From: Atrichornis clamosus
Taxonomy: Eukaryota; Chordata; Aves; Passeriformes; Menuridae
NCBI GenBank assembly: GCA_013400975.1
Contig: WBMZ01008637.1
Coordinates: forward strand, 1 to 64,000
Reading direction: 5' to 3'
DNA length: 64,000 nucleotides
Shown here: positions 49,001-58,440 of the stretch, one piece after another
Numbering within the stretch: position 1 is the stretch's first letter
Layout of the letters: every line of letters starts with the position of its first letter
Position numbers and translations under genes: made by a program
The notes under the pieces: generated by a model
Database searches by the model: none
What the model was told of the DNA's origin: nothing
Seen by the model: the letters and a program-made list of their open reading frames with translations, nothing else

Positions 49001-52000
49001 CAAAGCAAGTTCAGGAGGAGTTTCAAACACAAAAAAGCTCTAGAGAGACAAGGAGTAAAATACAGTGAGTCATAAACATAGCTGTTCCACTGAAGGTTTT
49101 AGTTTTTTAAGAACATTCTAACTTTGCTGTTTTTCTTAATCTGTTACCAGATTCGTTTTCTTTATTCAGACTTTTTCCCCAAGAGTACTTTAGAGTCAAA
49201 GAGAGGTCTTCTGGGTTTTCTGTATGCAACAGCTTCATTATAAAAACAGCAGAGAGACATTGGGGCTAAGCATTTAGTAAGAAGCAACTCTGTGTGGTAT
49301 GCACCAGAGCACTGGATTCGGGTTCAGAAATTCTGAGGACTCTCTCAGTTTGACTTAGACTTTTACAAGTTCTCTCATGCACTTTTTTATTATTAAGGTG
49401 CTGATAATTTCTTAAAGAATTTGAAAACTGAAAAGAAAGGTTAGCAAGAGTTGAGAGGAATCATTCGCTGGATTTACTCACATTTTACAGCAGAGAATTG
49501 TGTAGCAATATTTCACTTGAAGCATTTGTATCCAATTTGATGGGAAAAGAATAAAAAAAGAGACCAGAAAGTTTTACTGCTTCAACTGCACATTATTAAA
49601 CTATGATGAGCCAGAAAGCAGGTATTAGATAATTGGACAACAAGATTACTTTAATAGAAGAGAGATGTCTGATTTTTCCAGACTTGTCAAAACTGGGAAA
49701 CTCAGATATTGTGAGATCACCAAAAACAAGTACATTAAATGCTTAAATGAAAAATATATCTAAAGTATCCTTAAACCCCCTCCCACTAAACTGCATATAA
49801 ATCTCAGCTAAGAAAGTAAAGAGGCAGCAGTGAAGGAACTGCAATGCTGATGTTCTTGTCATCATTTACTTCAACTACAGAACAACCTGAATATTCTCAC
49901 TCTTATATATCACTTTCAGTTTGCAGTTTTTTTCCCAGACTGAAAATGTCATAGGAATATTTCCCAATAGTCATTCAATCCTGCTTAGTACTCGAGCATT
50001 TATATTGGATTCTCTTGTTTATGTTTTTATATGTAGGACACATTTGTATCAGAAAAACAAAGTCACATTGGATCTAAGAAGCAACAAACTGCTGAACTTT
50101 CACTATCTGCCTTTAATTGCACATATGGTTTGTTGATAATGACTCCTTATTTCTTCCTGGTTGAAAGAATTAAGATGAAAAAGCATTTTCTGGCAGAAAA
50201 ACATGCCTCAAAATTAGGACAGAAAGTAAAACCCACGCAGATGTAGACCATCAAAATAAAGTTGACCTTTATTAATAACTTTATTTAAACCCAAAATTAA
50301 GAGCAAAAAGAAAGTAATTTGTGGATTCTAGTCAAGCAGTGAAATATTTACTAGTCCTTTAAAATGTCTCATAGATATAGTGGTATTCATTTCATATGAA
50401 TATTTTTAGAATAATACTTTTATTATTTTAAAACCATTTCTAAGGATCTCATTTTTTACTAGGACTAAGGGTTCACTTTTTTTCTTCTTTCACTGTTCCT
50501 ATGAACAGCTTCTTTTTTCCAACTACAACAGAAGTGTGAAACATAATTTGAAAAGCTCACCTAATACTACTTGAAAAAAAAAACTTTTTTTAAAACCTGG
50601 ACAAATAAAAGTAGACAAGGCATATATCATTCTTACCTGCATATGGAGTCCAGTTGTACACTCTGCCCATTAATTCCATTTTAAATGCATTTGGAAAAGG
50701 ACGTTTTCTCTTTTTCTTGAGGAAATTACTGAGTAGACACTGTGTATGTACATACCTTTTTTCAGCACTTCTGCTTCATTTACATTGTGATTTGTTATGA
50801 TTTAGTGGTTAGTCATCTTGTTTTATTCAACCTTATCCTGTTATACAAACACTACATTCCCCCTTTTAAGACACATATTTTTAATAGGAACATTGTGAAA
50901 TTAGATATCCAGAAAATAGTGTCTACATAAACTCAATGTGGTTAACTACATTTGAGTTTCACAGGCCACATGACATGTGTTTGGGAGAGGCATACAGCCC
51001 TTTCAGGGTACTGTAGGCCTAAAGGTACAGGGTTTAGATATTACTGCAAGGGTGGTTATAAGTTGGTCTTGCCAAAACCGGACCCTTCTGCAGCTGTGAT
51101 AATGTTGGCATCACCATGCCTTTCACAAACAGAAAACTGTGAAAGATGATCAAAATCCTGGTGTTGTAGAAGGCAGAGGTAGTCCCACTATTGGCTTCAC
51201 AGGTAATCAGTATTTTGTTCAGAGATGTTGGCTGCCTGCAAGGCAGCCAGAAATGCAACCATGCTAAAATGGTACCTTCGCCTAGATGGTATCCTGTCTT
51301 TTAGGAGTCAGAAGAACACTATGAGAATTTTCAGGTTTCTGAGAAAATCTCTTTGCATGAAAATTCTAAAGTTCTTTGAGCAATCACTGTTAAGAAGGAA
51401 CCATCAAGGCTTCTTGCACTAGACCCATTATTGTCTAATGTTTTAGGAAGTTTAGAGAAAATTACATTCCTTTTTGGTTTTGTTGATTTCACTTTGCAGC
51501 CTGAAATACACTGTTTTAACTTTAAAAGATAAGTCACACTTGCTTGGATTTCCAACATACTATGGTTAGCAGGATAAATACAATTTTGTGAACAATAACA
51601 TGCTTTCAGAAACACTTGAATTTATTCTCATCCTCAGCATAGTAATTTCATTAATTAACCAGTTTTCATGCCTTCACTAAATCTATTTTTTAAAAGCTGA
51701 ATGGGTTATCTAAGAGGTTTATCAATCTAGGCTGTCAGATTCATTCTTCTATCTGAATAAAATCATACTTGCTTAGCTCTTGTAGCTGTACATCAAGCAA
51801 AAGAGATGGCGTAGATGCTTGCAGAAAACCAACTTACAGGCTAATCTTTAATTAGCCCCCTCCTGAAATGGACATGAACAGGTCAAGGTTAAAATCTCTC
51901 CTGGTGTGTAAATCTGGCATCAGACAAAAATATATTGGTTTTTAAATTAGCAGAGAGGTAGCTTCCTAAATTCTGCTATGTGTATTAAGCTCTAAAATCT

Positions 52001-52710
52001 TTGATACAGGGAACATCCAGTGGGTTTAGGACATCATCCATGAGAGGAAGAAAGAAAGTCTGTTGAAAAGCAAATTACTTCAAACTTTCTACTCTGTCTG
52101 GAGCTCATGATATGAGTTAAATTGTAGTGGAAGTCTACAGCAAGAGATGCCTGACAGCATTTGGACAACAAGCAGTTATGATGATTCACTTACTCCCCTG
52201 GGTAAACTTCACTGAGGCAGCTGTGATGTGCAGTGTAAGTGTTCTTGATATTGAAATCCCCTACCACAAAAATGGACAGTAAATTACTACTTCTATCACT
52301 GTTGAGTGCAATAATATGTTTTATTGATGAGCAACGTGGCAATTACAATTTTTTATAAAAGGTTAATCATGAGCAACATAAGCTATCACTTCACAGTCAA
52401 CTGACAGTCAACTATATGAATTTGGTGTCTGATTTTTACTTAGAGAAAAAAGAAAAGCTGCTTTTCTAAAATTGCTCTCAGATTTTCTTGTTTTAGTAGC
52501 CAAAAACAGTGATTGTTGCTTTGAAAGGTAAAAGTAAGAAGTTGAAAATAATGGTCTGATGTTTTATTGAGACCTGTTTCTATCTCTGATTAAATTTTCC
52601 TCTGTACCCTACAAAACCTACTAGAGTCAAAGCTAAGAAATACATGTATGTAACTAGATCAAGAAGAAGTGAACACAGATTTTCATGATTTTAGCAAAGA
52701 AGCGAAAAGT
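46046..52710. other. Gene-free unique sequence
   Basis: No exon, RNA gene or transposon was recognised in about 6.7 kb. An AT-rich TATATA stretch lies near 47775-47800 and a perfect 8-bp hairpin lies at 51229-51249. Frames of up to 94 codons have no motif. Confidence 0.6.
51229..51249. other. Perfect 8-bp hairpin
   Basis: TGGCTGCC, loop TGCAA, GGCAGCCA. The stem is GC-rich and stable, but no known regulatory family is recognised. Confidence 0.6.
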
Positions 52711-52717
52711 GTAAGGT
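52711..52717. repeat. Possible target duplication, left copy (GTAAGGT)
   Basis: Matches GTAAAGT at 53133-53139 in six of seven bases, immediately outside the LTR termini. Confidence 0.5.
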
Positions 52718-53132
52718 TGTACAATGCAAACTTGTGGGGATGAACGGCTGGTCCGTAAGCCTCTCAGATCTCTGTCCCGAGAGTGAGCCAGTCACAGTGT
52801 ATCCTTGAAGAGCAAGCAGGATGCAGGCCACGGAAGCCAAAGATTGCAGGAAGTTGAAACTGAGAAAGCAAAACAAGCAGGATGCAGACCCCGGAACCAG
52901 AAGCCGAAAACTCGCATGAACACATGACGCAAGAAGCCGATGAGCAGCTGCCAGATGTAGCAAGGGACCAAGAAGCAATTGCCAGGTGCAGCAATAAACC
53001 AGTGAGCAAACCGCAGCCGTGGCACTGCCTTGTAGAAAAAGATATAAGTATGTAGCTGGATATAAATTAAAAAACCCTTTACTTTACTTTTCTTCTTCTG
53101 CTTTGTTGCTTGTGTGTGAGTCTGTCCTGACA
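52718..53132 (+). mobile_element. Solo LTR-like element with internal repeats
   Basis: Seen: 415 bp run from TGTACAATGC to CTGTCCTGACA. TATAAG lies at 53043-53048 and ATTAAA at 53066-53071, followed by a CT/GT-rich stretch, which suggests plus orientation. The first two thirds contain degenerate internal duplications: CAAGCAGGATGCAG occurs twice (near 52813 and 52874), and a GCAAGAAGCC...GCCAG block is partly repeated about 50 bp on. G+C is higher than in the flanks. The 7-bp flanking match is longer than the 4-6 bp usual for retroviral integration, so one border may be off by a base. The many minus-strand frames here are artefacts. Confidence 0.62.
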
Positions 53133-53139
53133 GTAAAGT
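53133..53139. repeat. Possible target duplication, right copy (GTAAAGT)
   Basis: Partner of 52711-52717, with one mismatch. Confidence 0.5.
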
Positions 53140-53872
53140 GACACAGACTGAGACAAGAAAATACAGAGGCTCATCTCCAAGGAATCTAGAGAAAGAATTA
53201 AAAGGATTGAAAATTGGAGATTAGTGAGTACAGAGGTGAGAGAGCTTTTCCAAAAATCAAATCAGGTTATCAGTGACAGGAGTTGGGGAAATGGAGAGCA
53301 GTAAAGTTGGTACAAGACTGTGGTGTTCTAGCATTTGTCTTTTTTCTTCCTTTCTTAAGGGAACAGCACTACATTGGTCCCTTTCTGGTTTTGTTGATGG
53401 TTACAATGTGAGGTGTCTGACAAACAAAAGGTGAAAGCATACAGCTAAAAGGTAAAGGTCACTGCTGGGGATAACAACAGTAAGGTGGGAGGTAGGTTCA
53501 CTGACAAGAGCCACCTCTTCTCTGCAGAGCACGTAGTTATTTCTCCTGTTGATATCCTTACGATTACAATTTGAAGAGCAGATCAACATATTGCCCCCAT
53601 GACCCTGAGGAACTGCATAAACAATGAAGTCACATAAGAGTGAAGCACCACAGAAATGAGTGGGGAAACTAGATTTTCTGGATAAACATGTATCTTGAAA
53701 CAAGTCCTCCATGCACTGTCTCACTTACCGTGCAAGAAGGCTGCAGAGGAGGTGGGCAAGGGTGAGGTTCTCGTAAAATTTTGGGAAGGCTGCAGAGTGT
53801 GAATAAGCACAGCATTACAAAGAATCAAAGGGGACTGGAGGATNACTGGAGGATTTGTTCTGGATAAACAGT
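53140..53872. other. Gene-free sequence with an isolated N
   Basis: No gene was recognised. The 107-codon minus frame at 53401-53724 has no domain motif. The isolated N lies at 53844. Confidence 0.55.
53844..53844. other. Unresolved base (N) in a direct duplication
   Basis: The N is flanked on each side by the same decamer ACTGGAGGAT (53834-53843 and 53845-53854), the pattern left when overlapping contig ends are joined without merging. Confidence 0.85.
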
Positions 53873-54108
53873 AGAATAGAATAGAATTAGAATTAGAATT
53901 AGGAATAGAATAGAATAGAACAGAACAGAACAAAAAACAGAACAGAACAGAACAGAGCAGAACAGAACAGAACAGAACAGAACAGAACAGAACAGAATAG
54001 AATAGAATAGAATAGAAGAGAAAAGAATAGAAGAGAGTAGAATAGAACACAACACAACACAACACAACATGACACTACACAGCACAACACAACACAACAC
54101 AACAGAAC
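53873..54108. repeat. Pentanucleotide array, (GAATA)n/(GAACA)n/(ACAAC)n
   Basis: About 235 bp of five-base units change sequence in blocks: GAATA/GAATTA, then GAACA, then GAATA/GAAGA, then CACAA-type units. The array abuts the 3' end of the minus-strand CR1 that begins at 54109, the position where the CR1 octamer tail would lie. It may therefore have grown from that tail. Minus-strand frames such as 53825-54100, rich in repeated CSVLF, are translations of the repeat and are not genes. Confidence 0.9.
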
Positions 54109-55430
54109 TCCTTCAGTAGGAAGGGACTCACAGCAACCATCTAGCCCAAATGCCTGACCAATTCAGGACTGACCAGGTTAAAGCATGTTATTAAAAACAT
54201 TGTCCAAATGCCTTAAACTCTGACAAATCTGAAGTATTGACCACCTCTCCAGGAAATCTGTTTCAGTGTCTGACCACCCTCTCGGTAAAGAACTGGTTCT
54301 TAATGTCCAGTTTAAACATCCCCTGGTGCAGTTTTGAACCACTCCTAGATATTGTTACTGGATTCCACAGAGAAGAGTTCAGCACCTCCCTCTCCACGTC
54401 TCCTTGCAACCCTTTCACCAGTCACTCCTCTGAACACATTCACACACGTGTGAAGGCCCCATCCTTCTTAGTTTGTGGGGCCATCACTGCACACAGCTCA
54501 CAAGGTGAGGTGGCACAATGCTGAATGCAGCAGGATCACCATCCCTCCTGACATGGCTGTGCCATGTTTGCTGCACCCCAGATGCAGTTTGTCCTCTTGG
54601 CTTCCCGGGCACACTGCTGACTCACAGTGAGCCTGCTGCCGACCAGCTCCCCCAGATCCTCTTCTGCAGGGCTGATCTCCAGCCACTCCTCTCCCAGTCT
54701 GTACTTGTGTACTTAGTCACTCTGTCACAGGTGCAGGATAAGGCACTTCTACTTGTTAAATGTCACACCATTAATTATTGACCAATGCTCCAAACTACAT
54801 CCCTCTGCAAGACCTCTCAACCCCAAGAGAGTCAACAGCACCTGCCAGTTTGGTATCAACAGCAAGTTTGTTAATACTACATTCAATTCCTTCATCTAGA
54901 CTCTAAATAAATATATGGAACAGAACTGGTTCTAGAATTGAGCTCTGAGGAACGCTGCTGTTGGCTGGACACCAGCCAGGTGTAGTCCCATTCACTACAA
55001 CCCTTTGAGCACTGCTCTTCAGCCAGCTCTTCACCCAGCATCATTAACCTGCTCATTCCACGATTGAACAACTTGTTCAGAAGGATGTTGTGGATCAAAA
55101 GCCTAACTAAAACCCAGAAAAACTACATCCAGCACTTTCCCTTCATCCACAAGGTGGATGACCTTATCATAGAAAAACATCAGATTTTGGTTAAATAGAA
55201 CTTTGCCTTTCTGAACATATGTTGACTGCGTCTGATGATTGCATTGTTCTTTAAACACCTTTCAATAGTATCCAGTATAACCTTCTACATAATTTTTCAA
55301 GAACTGAAGTTAGACTCACAGGTCTGCAGTTCTTTGGGTCTTTCCTCAAGCCATTTTTGTGGATTGTAGCTTACAGTCAGCAGGGACCTCCCCAGACTCC
55401 CAAGACTTTTGGTAGATGGTCAAGAGATGT
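54109..55430 (-). mobile_element. CR1 LINE, 3' end through RT region
   Basis: Seen on the plus strand as the reverse complement of CR1. The 3' UTR comes first (CTTCAGTAGGAAGGGACTCA), then the ORF2 C-terminus (TGACCACCCTCTCGGTAAAG, GTCCAGTTTAAACATCCCC), the thumb region near 54560-54760, and RT palm sequence near 54840-55240, including AAGGTGGATGACCTTATCAT. The reading fades by about 55430, where a second CR1 tail begins. No long frame survives and divergence is high. The pentanucleotide array is attached to its 3' end. Confidence 0.85.
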
Positions 55431-55985
55431 CATAAAATTCTAGAATAATTAAGTCCAACTCTGACCAATTGCCACCAAGTCAACTAAACCATAGCACTGT
55501 CATATCCAGTCATGTTTTAAACACTTTCAGGTCTGGAGACTCCACTACCTCCACAGGCATCTGGTTCCAATGCCTAACCACCCTTTCAGTGAAGAAATTC
55601 CTCCTGATTTCCTACGTGAACTTTCCCTGGTACAGCTTGAGGCCATGTCCTCTTATGCTATTGGTGGTTGCCTGGGAAAAGAGACCAACTCCCACCTGGA
55701 TCCACCCTCCTTTCAGGTAGCTGTAAAGAGTGATAAGGTCAGTCCTGAGCATCCTTTTCTCCAAGTTAAGCACCACCAGCTGCCTCAGCTACTGTTTCTT
55801 ATAGGACTTGTGCTCCAGACCCTTCACGGGCTCCGTTGCCCTTCTCTGGACATGCTCCAGCATCTCAATGCCTGTCTTGTAGTGAGAGGCCCAGAACTGG
55901 ACACAGGACTCGAGGTGTGGCCTCACCAATGCTAAGTACAGAGTGTGCCACCACAGCATCCACTAGTTCCTTCAGTACTCTGGGA
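55431..55985 (-). mobile_element. CR1 LINE, 5'-truncated 3' end
   Basis: Seen: AAATTCTAGAATAATTAAGT gives a worn CR1 tail. It is followed by the reverse complement of the C-terminal block: TTCAGTGAAGAAATTCCTCC encodes a KNFFTE-like motif and TGGTTCCAATGCCTAACCAC encodes VVRHWNQ-like residues. Further post-RT sequence runs to about 55985. It lies head to tail with the CR1 at 54109, in the same orientation. A separate insertion or an internal duplication of one element would both fit, but the presence of a second tail favours separate insertions. Confidence 0.88.
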
Positions 55986-56944
55986 TGAAAGTATTAGCTT
56001 TTTTTTAATGGAACTTTCTTAGCTGAGCACATCAGCCATTTGTATCTGATGAATGAATAAACTGGTTATTACCAGCTGAGTGCAGTGTGTAACTGTTTGC
56101 TTCTGAGTTTGTCAAGAGAATGCAAATGCCTTCCTGTGAGCATATTACACAGACCAGTAATGAAAATCATTTTTCATGTGAGTCTACTGTATATCACCAT
56201 TTTTGCTAATTTCTAAGTGTACCCTGTATTTGTACTCTGGATTTAAGTCCATTGCTATATCAACCTGCTAAATTAATATTCCACATTTTATATATGTTTA
56301 AGAGCCAGTCTTATTTTTGTCCCATTTAACGGAATTATTTTTTATTGATCTCCTGGACATGTTGCAAGACCAAAGGCTACCCTTGTAGAATGTACTAATT
56401 ATGTAGTTAGGAGACTGGAATGTCATTAGCAGTATAGAAATATATTCTGTATATAGTCATATATGAGCTTTGTAAGTTCTCAGTAGAGTTCAATGGACTT
56501 AAAAGCATATATTTGTTCCTATTCTAGTTTCTCAGAAAGTACAAATAATGCATTCTTTTACTTTAAAGGGGAATTCCCTCCCCCCAGCCATATCTTATTG
56601 CTATCTCTAATTGCTGCCAAAATGGCTCAGGTTTTCTAGAGGTGTTACAAGATGCTTTAATTTCATGCTAAAAGAAAAATGGGGTTTAGAATTTTATTTT
56701 GACACTTAAAGAATATCACAATATTAACATTTTTATATCTGTTAATTAGAATGGGTTAATGTGAATGCTACCATTTCTGAGTCCTATTGAAAAAATAAAA
56801 AATAATCTAATGAGAAGAAATTCACAGTAATGTCTTATTTTGAGCTTATTGCAATCTTGGGCAAGAAAAGAAGTCACTATGAAAATGTGTAAATGCTGCT
56901 AATTCTATTGGTGTCTCACTGCAAGGATACCAAAAGACATAATT
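55986..56944. other. Gene-free unique sequence
   Basis: AT-rich, with no exon, RNA gene or repeat recognised. Confidence 0.6.
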
Positions 56945-57156
56945 TTTTTTCGAATGCTTCCAGGGATGGCAGTTCCATCAGTTCCCAAGATATCCTGTTC
57001 CAATGCCTGCCTACCCTTTCAGTGAAGAAATTTTTTCTAACATCCAATCTAAAACTCCCCTGGTGCAGTTTGAGGTCATGTCCTCCCATCCCGTCACTGG
57101 CTGCCCGGGAGCAGAGATCAACCCCCACCTGGCTACAGCCTCCTTTCAGGTAGGTG
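56945..57156 (-). mobile_element. CR1 LINE, 3' part of a split copy
   Basis: The minus-strand frame 56916-57128 reads LHQGSFRLDVRKNFFTERVG and then RHWNRIS, the CR1 ORF2 C-terminus. The extreme 3' UTR and octamer tail appear to be lost at about 56945. The copy is interrupted at 57156 by an LTR and continues at 57854. Confidence 0.88.
57152..57156. repeat. Target-site duplication, left copy (AGGTG)
   Basis: Matches AGTTG at 57854-57858 in four of five bases. The CR1 sequence expected here is GGTAGTTGTAGAG, so the right copy is the ancestral form. Confidence 0.7.
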
Positions 57157-57853
57157 TGTCAGACCCTGGAGGGATTGATGTCTCCAGGTATTTTGGGATG
57201 CCAGAGTGTTTGGGAGGGGCAGGTCACGCCTTGCTCTGGTGAGGCAGTGAACTGCCCCACACCCCAGCTTTTGTCCCACCCAGCCTGGCAGAGCTGCCAA
57301 TCATTGGATCATTGGCACCCTGGAGGCAGTGTTCTGCTCTGCCTAACCCAGCTCCTGAATAGACCGAATGACTGGAAGTCTCACCTTGAGGGAGGGCCCA
57401 TGAAGGCCATTAGGGTGTTTAAGGCTAAGCATGAGGCAAGCACACGTCTTGACCCTATCATCCTCTTGGAGTTTCTATCTCAACATCACTGGAACCCAGG
57501 AGATGGTATCTATATGTGTGCTTTTCTATATCCTTACTGTCTTTCTCTCTTTTTCTCTCATTCATCTTCTTCTAATTCCCTCTACTTGGAACATTTTGGG
57601 TAACCTAACATCAAACAAGTTTAAAGTTTACTAAATTTAATGGGCCAAATTAATGCTGTGAAAAGTTTTTTATGTTGATTGGATGTTGTACTAAACCTTT
57701 TGCCAAAGTCCCTTGATTTTCTGAAGTTTGCCAGTAAACTTTTGTGTTGTTTTGTCCTCTTGAGACCATCTGGTCGATATTTCTCTCGTGTGTCTAACCC
57801 AGAGTACAGGAACCACAGTAAACCCCTTTCAACAAGTTGTTTGGGGCCTTACA
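57157..57853 (+). mobile_element. Solo LTR inserted into a CR1
   Basis: Seen: 697 bp from TGTCAGACCC to GGGGCCTTACA, with TGT...ACA ends and a 5-bp flanking duplication. Removing it and one AGTTG restores a continuous CR1. A variant polyadenylation signal, AGTAAA (57733-57738), is followed at once by the GT-rich stretch TTTTGTGTTGTTTTG, which gives plus orientation and about 115 bp of R-U5 after the signal. The interior has no viral coding remnant. The 149-codon frame at 57154-57603 has no family motif and I treat it as chance. Because the LTR sits inside the CR1, it is the younger of the two insertions. Confidence 0.8.
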
Positions 57854-58440
57854 AGTTGTAGAGAGCAATAGAGTCACCCCTGAGCCTCCTCTTCTTCAGG
57901 ATAAACAACCCCCACTACCCCATATGACTTATTCTCTGGACCCTTCACCAGCTCCATTGCCCTTGTCTGGACTCCTTTCTGTGTTTCTTGTCGTGAGGGG
58001 CCCAGAACTCGAGCTGTGACCTCCTCAGTGCTGAGTTCAGGGGGTCAATCGCTGCCCTGGCTCTGCTGGCCACACTACTGCTGATACAGGCCAGGATGCC
58101 ATTGGCCATCTTGGCCACCTGAGCACACTCCTGGCTCATGTTCATGGCTGTTGACCAGCATGCCTGGGTCCTTTTCTGTTGGGCAGCTTTCCAGACTATT
58201 TTTCCCCAGCCTGTAGCTCTGCATGGGGTTGTTGTGACCAAAGGGCAGGACCCAACACTTGGTCTTGTTGACCCTCATACCACTGCCCATCAATCCAGCC
58301 TGTCCAGATCCCTCTGCAGAGCCTTCCTGCCCTCCAGCAGATCAACACTCTGACCAAACCTGGTGCTCTGCAAACTGACTGAGGGTGCACTTGATCCTCT
58401 CATACAGATCATTGATAAAGCCCTTAAAAGAACAGGACCC
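57854..58440 (-). mobile_element. CR1 LINE, 5' part of a split copy
   Basis: Continuing the minus-strand CR1, frames 58075-58293 and 57945-58241 read the RT thumb: [39 protein letters not shown] and [20 protein letters not shown] blocks. At 58370-58440 the reverse complement of the FxNDL to CTLSxFA stretch appears (GCTGAGGG-type, ATCATTGATAAAG). The reading stops near 58440, upstream of which the element is truncated. Stops and frameshifts are frequent. The aspartate pair of the RT active site is not recognisable. Confidence 0.88.

Noticed and set aside
52691..53025. Three overlapping minus-strand frames of 77-95 codons, Cys/Leu/Ser-rich
   Set aside because: All lie antisense within the LTR-like element and repeat the same peptide-like blocks because the DNA is internally duplicated.
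53721..54102. Overlapping minus-strand frames of 67-114 codons rich in Cys, Ser, Val, Leu and Phe
   Set aside because: They are translations of the pentanucleotide array in different phases and have no non-repeat coding content.
57154..57603. 149-codon plus-strand frame within the LTR at 57157
   Set aside because: It starts at the LTR border, has no viral or host motif, and its composition follows the LTR. Treated as chance.
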